Assembly: GCA_937974195.1 (NCBI GenBank)
Contig: CALJIC010000131.1
Span: forward strand, 1-64,000
Length of the DNA stretch: 64,000 nucleotides
Direction of reading: 5' to 3'
Origin: an uncultured Roseiflexaceae bacterium
GTDB lineage: Bacteria; Chloroflexota; Chloroflexia; Chloroflexales; Roseiflexaceae
The position numbers and the translations under genes were made by a program. Under the pieces are notes generated by a model. It was not told where the DNA came from and did no database searches. It was given only the letters and a program-made list of their open reading frames with translations. Shown piece after piece: positions 42,960 through 52,199 of the stretch. The stretch's first letter is position 1, and each line of letters starts with the position of its first letter.

Positions 42960-42988
42960 GCCGGGTGTCAACGAGGCACCCGGCTTTT
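42960..42988 (+). terminator. Hairpin with T-run at the promoter
   Basis: GCCGGGTG (42960-42967), 9-nt loop, CACCCGGC (42977-42984), then TTTT. The one hairpin in the window with a T-run. It can end the TPR gene message, and if the promoter at 42928 is used it also begins that leader. Confidence 0.7.
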
Positions 42989-43008
42989 CGTTCGTGTCGA
43001 GGAGACCC

Positions 43009-43689
43009 ATGGACCTGCGGGTTGACGAAAGAGGCCACTTCTTCACGCCGCGGATCACTAAGGATGCCGTTGCGGCCTTCGTGCGCACGCCGGACCAGGT
43101 GATCGTCGGCTCGATCTATGTGCGCCCCGGCCAGCGTCTGACCGATGAGCTGAACAACGACGGGGCCGCGTTTCTTCCGATCACCGACGCCCAGGTGTAC
43201 AGCGCCGCTGACGAAGCGCTGCTCTACCGCACCAGCCTGCTCATGGTCGCCTACCGCTCGATCGTGCTGATCGGCGAGCTTGATGCGATGGCGATGATCC
43301 GGCCGGTGCCCTGGCAGCAGTCCGACCCGGAGCGCGAGCCGCAGCTGGTTGTGGCCGACACCGTCGTGCGGGTGAATGAGCGAGGCAAGTTCTTCTCGCC
43401 CCGCATTCCGAAAGACGCGCTGCAGATCTTGGCCCACGTCGGCGACATGGTGCTGCGGGGGCATATGTACGTGCGCCCCGAGCGCCGGCTGCGCGATGAG
43501 CTGAACGACGCGCGCTCGCGCTTCCTGCCGATCACCGACGCCCGGATCTTCGATCGCGCCGATGCCCCGCTCTACCACTCCGGCTTCCTGCTGGTGGCCT
43601 ACGAGCACATTGTGACGCTCTGCCCGATCGAATCACTCGACACCGAGCGGCCGGCCGGATCGCCGGATGCCCAGGAGGAGATCGCATGA
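43009..43689 (+). CDS. Protein with two tandem DUF6812-like domains
   Basis: 226 residues, ATG 43009 with GAGGAG upstream. Internal duplication: GHFFTPRITKDAVAAFV/GKFFSPRIPKDALQILAH, IYVRPGQRLTDELN/MYVRPERRLRDELN, FLPITDAQVYSAAD/FLPITDARIFDRAD. This short beta-barrel-like unit is what I associate with DUF6812; role unknown. Stop overlaps the AAA ATPase start (ATGA at 43686), so the two products are made together and CpaF follows. Confidence 0.75.
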   Translation: MDLRVDERGHFFTPRITKDAVAAFVRTPDQVIVGSIYVRPGQRLTDELNNDGAAFLPITDAQVYSAADEALLYRTSLLMVAYRSIVLIGELDAMAMIRPVPWQQSDPEREPQLVVADTVVRVNERGKFFSPRIPKDALQILAHVGDMVLRGHMYVRPERRLRDELNDARSRFLPITDARIFDRADAPLYHSGFLLVAYEHIVTLCPIESLDTERPAGSPDAQEEIA

Positions 43690-45116
43690 GCTTTCTGTCG
43701 CGCCAGTTTTCAGCTATCGATACAGCCCAAACGCACTCGAATGGCGCGCCTCAGGCGCCCCAGGGCCGCATCGAGCACACCCCATCCCCGGCCGCCGGCC
43801 AGCTCCCGGTGCTGCCGCCCGAGCCGACCTCGGTGGAGGAGACGGGCCTCAATCTGGGCTTCCTGCACGACCTCGTGCTCAAAGTCATCTACTTCCACGG
43901 CAACATCACCGCCCAGCAGATCGCCGACGTGACGCGGCTGCCGTTCTTCGGCGTGCTGGACAAGGTGCTCGAGTTTCTGAAGCTCGAGGAGTACGTGGAC
44001 ATCATCGGCTCCCAGGGCGGCTTCGGCGAGCGCGCCTTCCAGTACACCCTGGCCAGCAAGGGCCGCGTAAAGATCCACGAGGTCATCGCGCGCTCGCAGT
44101 ACGCCGGCCCGGCCCCCGTCCCGCTCGAGGCCTACGTGCGCATGGTCAAGCGCCAGGCGGTCGGCGAGCTGGTTGTGGATACGGCCAAGGTGCGCGCGGC
44201 CTTCGACCACCTGGTGATCAGCGACCGGATGCTCGACAAGATCGGCCCGGCGGCTAACTCCGCCCGCTCGCTGTTCCTGTACGGCCCTCCCGGCAACGGC
44301 AAGACGACGATCGCCGAGGGGATCGCCAACCTGCTCGGCGGCTACATCCTGATCCCGTACGCCGTGGAGGTCGACGGGCAGGTCGTGAAGGTCTTCGACC
44401 CGCTCAACCACCAGGCGGTCGACCTGCCGAACCTGCCGGTCGAGCAGCCCCAGCGGGCGGCGCAGGCCGGCCCGGTGGCCGACGCGGTTCCGCCGCAGCC
44501 GGACCGCCGCTGGGTGGTGTGCAAGCGCCCGCAGGTGGTGGTGGGCGGCGAGCTGATCCTCGAGCAGCTGGAGCTGATCTTCGACCCGATCGCCAAGGTG
44601 TACGAGGCGCCCTACCAGATGAAGGCCAACGGCGGCCTGTTCCTGATCGATGACTTCGGCCGCCAGAAGTGCCGGCCGCAGGACCTGCTGAACCGCTGGA
44701 TCGTCCCGCTCGAGAAGAAGCACGACTACCTGGCCCTCCAGACCGGCAAGAAGATCGAGGTGCCGTTCGATGTGCTGATCGTCTTCTCGACCAACCTCTC
44801 GCCCCAGGACCTGGTGGACGACGCGTTTCTCCGGCGTATCCGGCACAAGATCGAGGTGCCGAACCCCTCCCCGGACGAGTTCCGCGAGATCTTCCGACGC
44901 GTCGCCAAGGCCAAGGGCGTTCAGTACCACGACGAAGGGCTGCGCTACCTGCTCCTTGAGCGCTACAAGCGCGACGGGCGCGACCTGCGCGCATGCCACC
45001 CGCGCGACCTGTGCGACCAGATTCTCGACGAGGCGAAGTATCGCGGCAGCCAGCCGGCTATGACGCGCGAGCTGCTCGACCGCGCCTACGACGCCTACTT
45101 CGTAAAGCTGGCCTGA
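43686..45116 (+). CDS. AAA ATPase with winged-helix-like N-terminal domain
   Basis: 476 residues. Residues about 50-150 are a winged-helix-like domain (HGNITAQQIADVTRLPFFGV, LKLEEYVDIIGSQGGFGERA). AAA core: Walker A GPPGNGKTT, Walker B FLIDDFGRQ, sensor 1 VFSTNLSP, then DDAFLRRIRHKIEVPNPSPD (arginine-finger region) and the lid LRACHPRDLCDQILDEAKY. No protease or nuclease fused. It sits between the DUF6812 protein and CpaF, which suggests a remodelling or control role for a Tad-type machine. Confidence 0.85.
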   Translation: MSFLSRQFSAIDTAQTHSNGAPQAPQGRIEHTPSPAAGQLPVLPPEPTSVEETGLNLGFLHDLVLKVIYFHGNITAQQIADVTRLPFFGVLDKVLEFLKLEEYVDIIGSQGGFGERAFQYTLASKGRVKIHEVIARSQYAGPAPVPLEAYVRMVKRQAVGELVVDTAKVRAAFDHLVISDRMLDKIGPAANSARSLFLYGPPGNGKTTIAEGIANLLGGYILIPYAVEVDGQVVKVFDPLNHQAVDLPNLPVEQPQRAAQAGPVADAVPPQPDRRWVVCKRPQVVVGGELILEQLELIFDPIAKVYEAPYQMKANGGLFLIDDFGRQKCRPQDLLNRWIVPLEKKHDYLALQTGKKIEVPFDVLIVFSTNLSPQDLVDDAFLRRIRHKIEVPNPSPDEFREIFRRVAKAKGVQYHDEGLRYLLLERYKRDGRDLRACHPRDLCDQILDEAKYRGSQPAMTRELLDRAYDAYFVKLA

Positions 45117-45253
45117 CCTAGCGCCGGGTTGGTACAGCGCATCGCTACAATGGGAGCAGCTGTGGAAGGGCGCTTCCGCAAACACTGGCAGCTTATAACT
45201 TGTCCGGCATCGAGGCGCGATCCGGGCGTAAATCCTCTAAGGAGTAACGTCGC

Positions 45254-46702
45254 ATGGCACTCTTGAAGCGTATTGGCGGCACCCCATCCAACGACACACC
45301 ATCCGCTGGTACAGGCGTCGCGGCGCCTCCTACGCCTCCGGCATCCTCGCAGCCACCGCGCGCGCACGCTGACGTGCAGGCCGCGGCTCCGGCGCAGCCG
45401 GGGGCAACGGATGTCTCGGACCAGCGCATGCTCGAGCTGTCGCTCTGGATCGTCGATCGTATCCAAGGGTCGCTCGGCACCCAGTCGGATCTCAAGCGCA
45501 CGCCGGAGTCGGAGCGCATGCTCCAGGAGCGCTTCGCCAACTACCTGCGCCAGAGTGGGGTGAGCCTCAGCGAGGCGCAGGCGCGGCGTCTGTACGAGAT
45601 GGTGATGGACGAGCTGTTCGGCTTCGGGCCGCTCGAGCCGCTGCTGCGCGACGACTCGATCACCGAGGTGATGGTCAACGGGCCGCGCCTGGTGTACATC
45701 GAGCAGAACGGCAAGATCACGCTGACGCCGATCCGGTTCGCGAACGACGAGCACGTGCTCAAGGTGATCGACCGGATCATCCGCCCGCTCGGGCGGCGCA
45801 TCGACCGCAAGTGGCCGATGGTCGACGCGCGCCTCCCGGACGGCAGCCGCGTCAACGCCGTCATCCCGCCCTGCGCGATCGACGGCCCCTCGATCACCAT
45901 CCGCAAGTTCGCCAAGAAGAAGCTGACCGTCGAGGACCTGATCCGCTTCGGCTCGATCACGCCCGAGATGGCCGAGTTCCTGCGGGCCTGTGTGGTGAGC
46001 CGGCTCAACATCATCGTCTCGGGCGGCACCGGCTCCGGTAAGACCACGCTGCTCAACGTGCTCTCGAACTTCATCCCCGAGGATGAGCGCATCGTGACGA
46101 TCGAGGACAGCGCCGAGCTGAAGCTGGCGCAGGAGCACGTGGTCCGGCTCGAGTCCAAGCCGCCGGAGGTCGATGGCACCGGTCGCGTGACGATCAACGA
46201 CCTGGTGATCAACTCGCTGCGTATGCGCCCGGAGCGCATCGTGATCGGCGAGTGCCGCGGCGGCGAGACGATGGCGATGCTCCAGGCGATGAACACCGGG
46301 CACGACGGCTCGCTCTCGACTCTGCACGCCAACACGCCGCGCGACGCGATCGCCCGTATGGAGACGATGGCGATGATGGCCGGCATGGACATGCCGGTGC
46401 ACGTGATCCGCGAGCAGATCGCCTCGGCGGTGGACCTGATCGTCCAGCAGACCCGCCTGGAGGACGGCCAGCGCAAGGTGGCCTACATCACCGAGGTGCA
46501 GGGCATGGAGGGCGACGTGGTGGTGCTGCAGGACATCTTCATGCTCCACATCCTCGGCAAGACCCCGGAGGGCAAGCTGATCACCGAGCTGCGCCCGACC
46601 GGCACCCGCCCGCGCTTCAGCTCCCGCCTCGAGGCGCACGGCTTCAAGCTGCCGCCGCACATCTTCGGCGCGCAGATCCCGGGCCAGAACAAGCGCTGGT
46701 GA
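45254..46702 (+). CDS. cpaF: CpaF/TadA secretion ATPase (Tad pilus type)
   Basis: 482 residues, AAGGAG 10 nt before ATG. The first 55 residues are Pro/Ala-rich. GYMVMDELFGFGPLEPLL-type entry is seen as LFGFGPLEPLLRDDSITEVM, then Walker A GGTGSGKTT, Walker B region RIVIGECRGGE, and STLHANTPRDAIARMETM. Hexameric motor for Tad/Flp pili or type II-like secretion, at the inner face of the membrane. Normally followed by tadB and tadC; here the next element is a repeat array and then comF on the other strand. Confidence 0.95.
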   Translation: MALLKRIGGTPSNDTPSAGTGVAAPPTPPASSQPPRAHADVQAAAPAQPGATDVSDQRMLELSLWIVDRIQGSLGTQSDLKRTPESERMLQERFANYLRQSGVSLSEAQARRLYEMVMDELFGFGPLEPLLRDDSITEVMVNGPRLVYIEQNGKITLTPIRFANDEHVLKVIDRIIRPLGRRIDRKWPMVDARLPDGSRVNAVIPPCAIDGPSITIRKFAKKKLTVEDLIRFGSITPEMAEFLRACVVSRLNIIVSGGTGSGKTTLLNVLSNFIPEDERIVTIEDSAELKLAQEHVVRLESKPPEVDGTGRVTINDLVINSLRMRPERIVIGECRGGETMAMLQAMNTGHDGSLSTLHANTPRDAIARMETMAMMAGMDMPVHVIREQIASAVDLIVQQTRLEDGQRKVAYITEVQGMEGDVVVLQDIFMLHILGKTPEGKLITELRPTGTRPRFSSRLEAHGFKLPPHIFGAQIPGQNKRW

Positions 46703-46760
46703 TACTGAGGCGTGAGGGCCGGCGGTCGAAGACTGCCGGCCCTCTCTCTATGTCTTTTTC

Positions 46761-46831
46761 CGCGGCTCTGCAGCGACTTCGTCGCCGCAGAGCCGCGAGG
46801 AAAAGGGATCTCGGAGGGCCTGCGGCCCTCC
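46761..46831. repeat. Family 1 long palindrome and linker hairpin
   Basis: CGCGGCTCTGCAGCGAC (46761-46777) pairs with GTCGCCGCAGAGCCGCG (46781-46797) with one mismatch, around TTC; then GGAGGGCC-TGC-GGCCCTCC (46813-46831) 15 nt later. Confidence 0.9.
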
Positions 46832-47270
46832 GAACCTCCCTGCGGGAATGTAGTCCGTGGGGAGTGCCGCCTTCCACACCCCTCGGTGAAAGACTGCTCG
46901 GAGGGCCTGCGGCCTCCGAACCTCCCTGCGGGAATGTAGTCCGTGGGGAGTGCCGCCTTCCACACTCCTCGGTGAAAGACTGTTCGGAGGGCCTGTGGCC
47001 CTCCGAACCTCCCTGCGGAAAGCTGCCCTAGTGGGCGGCGCGCCCTCCACACCTCCCGGTGAAAGGCTGCCCTGGTAGCCAGCGCTCTCCGAATCTCCTG
47101 CAGCAAGCAGCTCTGGAAGGTGATCCCGCGCGTCCGCTGCACGCCGCAGGGGCTCACGCCTCCGAATCTCCTGCAGCAAGCAGCTCTGGAAGGTGTGCCG
47201 CCTTCCACACTCCTCGGTGCTTCCTGCGGAAAGCTGCTCTAGTGGGCGGCGCGCCTTCCACATCTCCCGG
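46811..47270. repeat. 87-bp tandem array and satellite duplications
   Basis: Three units start at 46811, 46898 and 46984 (87 and 86 bp), each TCGGAGGGCCTG... to GGTGAAAG. A 35-bp segment TCCGAATCTCCTGCAGCAAG... repeats at 47088 and 47161. A third (GCGGAAAGCTGC..AGTGGGCGGCGCGCC) repeats near 47016 and 47226. Fills the 643-bp gap between cpaF and comF. No gene seen. Confidence 0.88.
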
Positions 47271-47345
47271 CTCGGAAGGCGAGCGCTCCGCACCTCTCCG
47301 CGGAGCGCCTGTGCGGAAGCCACAAGGGCAACTGCGTATGCCGTG

Positions 47346-47996
47346 TCAGTAGTCCGGGCGCGAGCGCGCCAGCGCCAGCCCGTAGACCTCGGCCGTCCCA
47401 GCGGCCCGCAGCGCCTCGGCGCATGCCCCCATCGTCGCCCCGGTGGTCAGCACATCGTCGATGAGCAGCGCTCGCCGCGGGGGTGGCGCGTCGGCGGTCC
47501 ACGCGAATGCGCCGCGCACATTCTCCGCACGCGCCCGAGCATCGAGACGGGCCTGCTGCCCGGTCGCCCGGACGCGCACCAGCCCTTCGCTGACCAGCGT
47601 GCTCCCCACCGCCCGCGCGACGTGCGCCGCGATCACCTCGGCCTGGTTGAAGCCGCGCTCGGCCAGCCGGTCGCGGTGCAGCGGCACTGCGAGGATCGCT
47701 TCGAACGGGAGCGGGCGCGCGGTGAGATCTGCCGCGAGCAGGTCGGCGAGGGGCTGGGCCATGCGCTGCTGCCGGCGGTACTTGAGCTGGTGTACCACCG
47801 CGCGCAGCGGCCCGTTGAAGAGGTAGACGATGCGCACCTCGGTCAGGCTGGCCGGCTGGTTGCGCAGCCCGCCGGGGTAGGGGCGCAGCTCGGCGCGGCA
47901 GCTGGCGCAGAGCAGCGCGCCGGCCCTGCGGCAGCCGGCGCAGCGGTCGGGGAACAGGAACGCGAGCAGGGCATCGAGCAGCGCGCGGGCGAACAT
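47346..47996 (-). CDS. comF: ComF family protein (phosphoribosyltransferase fold)
   Basis: 216 residues. N-terminal zinc finger CAGC...CASC (FPDRCAGCRRAGALLCASCR), then LFNGPLRAVVHQLKYRRQQR. PRPP-binding signature LLIDDVLTTGAT near residue 180. ComF proteins belong to the DNA-uptake machinery on the cytoplasmic side, though many genomes use them without known competence; no comE or comEC gene is nearby. Confidence 0.92.
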   Translation of the reverse strand: MFARALLDALLAFLFPDRCAGCRRAGALLCASCRAELRPYPGGLRNQPASLTEVRIVYLFNGPLRAVVHQLKYRRQQRMAQPLADLLAADLTARPLPFEAILAVPLHRDRLAERGFNQAEVIAAHVARAVGSTLVSEGLVRVRATGQQARLDARARAENVRGAFAWTADAPPPRRALLIDDVLTTGATMGACAEALRAAGTAEVYGLALARSRPDY

Positions 47997-48201
47997 CGCG
48001 GCCTCCGGTCGAGCGGCTTCTCCGCTCCGAGTCTAGCGACCGCGCCGCGGCGCCGAAATAGGCGGGCGGTCCCGCGCACGCACGACATTGGTTTGTAATC
48101 GGATTGTACGATTCGTACTCCTCCGGCGCCGAGTTTGTCGGCTACCATGGAGCCAATAGACCGCCGACTAGGGCTGCACTGCTCACCGGGAGTGTTCTAC
48201 G

Positions 48202-50679
48202 TTGCGTAACCGTCTCATCGTACACATCGGCGTCATCATCCTGCTGAGCCTCACCGGGGTCGGTGTGCCGGCGGCCGCTCGAGATGCCGAAGCTCCGGCG
48301 CTGCTGCACCTGCGGCGCGCCACGTTCAACCCGCTGGACAAGGCACTCTCAGCTCCTGCTGTCACGGCGGCTGCCCCGTCCGAGCTGCTGCTGGTGCAGC
48401 TCAGCGGCCCGCCCGATGAGCACGCCCGGGAGCGCCTGGCGGCCGCCGGCCTCACGCCGCTCTGGTACGTGCCGGACAACGCGTTTCTGGTGCGTGCGAC
48501 CGCCGGCGCAGCGGGGAAGTCGCTGGCCAGCATCGCCCCGGAGGTGCGCTGGATCGGGGCGTACACCCCGTGGTTCAAGCTGGCGCCAGAGCTCGATGGG
48601 CAGCTCGCCTCCGGCGCCGATCTCGATCTGCAGCTGGTCGTCGCCCCCGACGCCGCCCCGGACGGTGTCGCGCAGGAGGTCGTGGCGCGGGGCGGGCGTG
48701 TGCTGGAGCTGGCGCGCGGCGTCAACGGTACGGTGCTGCGGGTGACGCTTCCTTCTACAGCGCTCAGCGCGCTGCTGGCGCGAGACGACCTGCTGTGGGC
48801 CGAGCCGTACCTGGCGGCGGAGGTGCTGGTCGACCGCGCCAGGGCGATCGGCGGCGTGCCCGGCGTGTACGAGGAGCTGGGGCTGACCGGCGAGGGGCAG
48901 ATCATCGCCGTGACCGACACCGGCCTGGACGTCGAGCACAGCCTGAGCGCGGACTTCAGCGGGCGCGTGGCGCGCGGGTTCTCGCGGCAGGAGATGTTCG
49001 CCCCGTGCCAAGGGCTGGCAGCCTTGGGTGAGCCGAACACCTGGAGCGATCTGCACGGCCACGGGACGCACGTCGCCGGGCTGGCTGTCGGGAGCGGCGC
49101 GCTGTCGGACGGCGTGTTCAGCGGCGTGGCGCCGGGGGCGCGCCTGGTGGTTCAGGCGGTGTCCAGCGGCGGCACGACGCTCGACTGCCTGCCGTCCGCG
49201 CAGGTCTACCTGGGGATGGCGTACGAGGCCGGCGCGCGCATCCACAACGGGAGCTTCGGCCGCAGGACCGGCTCGGGGAGCTGCGAGTACGGGTGCTACA
49301 CGGCCGAGGATTCGACGATCGATGACTTCCTGTGGAAGCACAAGGACTACCTGTTCGTCGTCGCGGCGGGCAACCAGGGTGTCGACGAATCGCGTGACGG
49401 AGTTGTGGACGCCGACTCGCTGAACTCACCCGGCACCGCGAAGAACGTGGTGACCGTCGGGGCGAGCGAGAATCAGCGGGCGGGACTCGGGAGCTGCGGG
49501 GCGGAGGAGGCCCCCGAGTTCGTGTGCTACGGGACCGCCTGGGGCAGCAACTTCCCGGCGGAGCCGATCCGGTCCGACTTCATCAGCGACAACCCGAACG
49601 GCATGGCGGCGTTCTCGAGCCGCGGCCCGACCGACGACGGGCGTATCAAGCCGGACCTGGTGGCGCCCGGCACGAACATCATCTCCGCGCGCAGCCACAA
49701 GCCGGGCGCGCTGTACGGCACCGCCTACAGCGATGACTACGCCTACCTCTCGGGCACGTCGATGGCGACGCCGCAGGTGAGCGGGGTGGCGGCGCTGGCG
49801 CGGCAGTGGCTGGCGCGCGATCGGCTGGTGAGCGCGCCGAGCGCGGCGCTGCTCAAGGCGCTGCTGCTCAACGGCGCGGTGAGCCTGCGCCCCGGCCAGT
49901 ACGCGACGGTCGCGGAGCTGCCGGATGCGTGGCCGAACTCTGTCGAGGGCTGGGGGCGGCTGTCGGCCGAGAACACGGTGGGCCTGGGCGGCGAGGACCG
50001 CATCTGGCTCGCGGAGCACGGCGGCGTCGCGACGGGCCAGCTCGTCGAGTACGCGCTCAGCGTGCAGGCCGGGGAGCCGCTGCGGGTGACGCTGGCGTGG
50101 ACGGACTACCCCGGCGCGCCGGGCGTCTCCAAGGCGCTTGTGAATGACCTCGACCTGCGGGTGATTGCGCCGGGCGGGGTTGTGCTGGCGGGCAACAGCA
50201 CGGCGGACCTGTCGCTCGGGTGCCGCTTCGACGGCGCGGACCGCTGCAACAACGTGGAGAGCGTCGAGCTGCCCGCGCCGCACTCCGGCATCTACATCGT
50301 TCAGGTCTACGGCGCCTCAGTGCCGTTCGGGCCGCAGCCCTTCGCGCTGGCCGCCCGCGGCGAGCAGATCCTCGACCCGGCGCTGAGCGCCCCGCTGCTC
50401 GAGCCGATCGCGGGCCCGGGGCCGGCGCTGGCCCTGAAGTGGAGCGCGGTGGACGGTGCGGCCTTCTACCGCGTCCAGATCAGCTCCAGCAGCAGCTTCG
50501 CCGACGTGACGACCGAGTACGCCTCGCAGGCGTCGCACACGGCGTTCGCGCAGGAGGGGAGCTACTTCGTGCGGGTGCGCGCCTGCACAGTGAGCGCGTG
50601 CGGCCCGTACAGCAACGTGCGCTCCATCACGGTTACCCGCAGCCCGCTCCAGTTCTACGTGCCGCTCGTACAGTCATAG
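48202..50679 (+). CDS. Secreted subtilisin-like serine protease (S8)
   Basis: 825 residues. TTG start at 48202 chosen: GGGAG lies 9 nt upstream and the signal peptide (RLIVHIGVIILLSLTGVGVP) begins at once. Propeptide to about 210. Catalytic Asp239 (AVTDTGLDVEHS), His287 (HGTHVAGLAVG) and Ser520 (SGTSMATPQVSG). A beta-sandwich of P-domain type follows (LRVTLAWTDYPGAPG, NDLDLRVIAPGG), and the last 100 residues look fibronectin-III-like (ALKWSAVDGAAFYRVQISSS). Exported to the surface or medium; degrades proteins. Confidence 0.93.
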   Translation: MRNRLIVHIGVIILLSLTGVGVPAAARDAEAPALLHLRRATFNPLDKALSAPAVTAAAPSELLLVQLSGPPDEHARERLAAAGLTPLWYVPDNAFLVRATAGAAGKSLASIAPEVRWIGAYTPWFKLAPELDGQLASGADLDLQLVVAPDAAPDGVAQEVVARGGRVLELARGVNGTVLRVTLPSTALSALLARDDLLWAEPYLAAEVLVDRARAIGGVPGVYEELGLTGEGQIIAVTDTGLDVEHSLSADFSGRVARGFSRQEMFAPCQGLAALGEPNTWSDLHGHGTHVAGLAVGSGALSDGVFSGVAPGARLVVQAVSSGGTTLDCLPSAQVYLGMAYEAGARIHNGSFGRRTGSGSCEYGCYTAEDSTIDDFLWKHKDYLFVVAAGNQGVDESRDGVVDADSLNSPGTAKNVVTVGASENQRAGLGSCGAEEAPEFVCYGTAWGSNFPAEPIRSDFISDNPNGMAAFSSRGPTDDGRIKPDLVAPGTNIISARSHKPGALYGTAYSDDYAYLSGTSMATPQVSGVAALARQWLARDRLVSAPSAALLKALLLNGAVSLRPGQYATVAELPDAWPNSVEGWGRLSAENTVGLGGEDRIWLAEHGGVATGQLVEYALSVQAGEPLRVTLAWTDYPGAPGVSKALVNDLDLRVIAPGGVVLAGNSTADLSLGCRFDGADRCNNVESVELPAPHSGIYIVQVYGASVPFGPQPFALAARGEQILDPALSAPLLEPIAGPGPALALKWSAVDGAAFYRVQISSSSSFADVTTEYASQASHTAFAQEGSYFVRVRACTVSACGPYSNVRSITVTRSPLQFYVPLVQS

Positions 50680-50720
50680 GGCGCGCACGGCGGAACGACG
50701 CGCCCTCCGCGTCGCGCGTG

Positions 50721-52169
50721 TTACAGCGGGAAGAGCTCTTCGACCGGGACGAGGCGGAGGGCGCCGGTTGGGCACGCGCTGACGCACGCCAGGTCCTCGT
50801 AGCCGTCGCACAGGTCGCACTTGTCGGCGCGGTGCGACGGCTGGCTCGGCTCGAGCGGGATGGTCTGCCGGCCGAGCTTCCTGATCCTTTCCCAGAGCGA
50901 GTGGAGCGACGAGGAGCGCGCGCCGTCGCGGGGCACGAGCTGCACCGCGTCGTAGGGGCAGGCGGCCACGCACTCGCCGCAGCCCGTGCAGGCGTCGGTG
51001 ATCACCAGCGCGCGGTGGTCGCTCCACTGGATCGCATCGACCGGGCAGGACTCGACGCACTCGGCGCCGACGCGGCACTGCCGGCACGAGTGGGTGATCG
51101 TCAGGCCGTTGAACTCCACCCCATCCACGTCGATCCGCGCGTGGCCGTGGCGCGCGGCGCACGCGTCGGCGCAGATGTGGCAGTCCGGCTTGCAGAGCCG
51201 GCTGTCGCGCACGAGCACGTGGGTGCCGCGCAGCATGCCGTGCTCGATCGCCTCGGCGTACTGGCTGGCGCGCGATGCGTCGTGCCGGACGCTCGACCCG
51301 GCGACCCGGCGGCGCTCGGCCACCTCGCGCAGCTGCGCGGCCAGGGCCGGCTGGCGCCTGAGGAGCTGGTTGAACTCGGCGACGGGCAGCACCAGCACCT
51401 CGACCGGCGTGAGCGCGCGGATGTCCGCGTTGTGCGGCTTCTGGGTGAGCAGCGACATCTCGCCGAAGAAGTCGCCCTCGTCGAGGTGCGCGATCGCCTG
51501 GCCGTCCTGCTCGACGATCACCTGGCCGGACTCGATCAGGTAGAGCGCGTCGCCCGGCTGGCCCTCGCGGATGATCATCTCGCCGCGCGCGTACCTGACC
51601 GGGCGCAGCAGCTCGGCGATGCCCATGCGGACCAGCGGGGTGAGCTGGCTGAACAGCGGGATCCGGCCGAGCGTGCTCTCGACCAAGCGCCGCCGGTAGG
51701 TCTCGCGGAGCGCCGCGGCGAGCGGCGGCACATCGGGCAGGAGGCCGGCGACCTCGGTGAGGGGTATCTGGAGCAGGTAGCAGCTCGTCTCGGCGTGGGC
51801 CGTCACCCCGCGGAACCGGTCGCCGAAGAGCGGCCCTTCGCCGAAGCAGTCGCCGCGGTCGAGCACCCCGATCAGCGCCTGGCGGTCAGCCCGGTCGCGC
51901 AGCGACAGCGTGACCGTGCCGCGCAGCACCAGGAACAGGTGGCGGCAGACGGCGCGCTCGCTGAGGATCACCGAGCCGGGCAGAAACGCGCGCACGGTGC
52001 TGTGCTCGGCCAGGCGCAGCAGGTGATCGAACGCCACCCCCTGCAGGCAGTCAAGCTGCGCCAGCGCCAGCGCCTGCTGCCGCCGCTGCTGGGCAGACTG
52101 CTGCGCCTGCTCGTCGGCCCGCGTGCGTGCCGGCGACGTGCGCCTTCGCTCTTCGGTGGAAGTGCCCAT
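50721..52169 (-). CDS. Two cyclic-nucleotide-binding domains fused to a polyferredoxin
   Basis: 482 residues. First CNB domain about 45-165 (LVLRGTVTLSLRDRADRQAL, GDCFGEGPLFG). Second about 175-295 (GEMIIREGQPGDALYLIESG, GDFFGEMSLLTQKPHNADIR), which keeps the GE(M)S-L...R phosphate-binding cassette shape. From about 330 Cys-rich ferredoxin units: CKPDCHICADAC, CRQCRVGAECVESCP, CTGCGECVAACP and CDLCDGYEDLACVSACPTGA, giving several 4Fe-4S sites. No catalytic domain. Cytoplasmic electron carrier or redox sensor gated by cAMP/cGMP. Lipoprotein gene lies 30 bp upstream. Confidence 0.9.
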   Translation of the reverse strand: MGTSTEERRRTSPARTRADEQAQQSAQQRRQQALALAQLDCLQGVAFDHLLRLAEHSTVRAFLPGSVILSERAVCRHLFLVLRGTVTLSLRDRADRQALIGVLDRGDCFGEGPLFGDRFRGVTAHAETSCYLLQIPLTEVAGLLPDVPPLAAALRETYRRRLVESTLGRIPLFSQLTPLVRMGIAELLRPVRYARGEMIIREGQPGDALYLIESGQVIVEQDGQAIAHLDEGDFFGEMSLLTQKPHNADIRALTPVEVLVLPVAEFNQLLRRQPALAAQLREVAERRRVAGSSVRHDASRASQYAEAIEHGMLRGTHVLVRDSRLCKPDCHICADACAARHGHARIDVDGVEFNGLTITHSCRQCRVGAECVESCPVDAIQWSDHRALVITDACTGCGECVAACPYDAVQLVPRDGARSSSLHSLWERIRKLGRQTIPLEPSQPSHRADKCDLCDGYEDLACVSACPTGALRLVPVEELFPL

Positions 52170-52199
52170 CGCTTCGTCTTCACTGCTTCCGCTGCAGCT

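Noticed and set aside
46712..47352. Open frames across the array after cpaF
   Set aside because: Repeat-derived peptides only; no ribosome site and no conserved domain.
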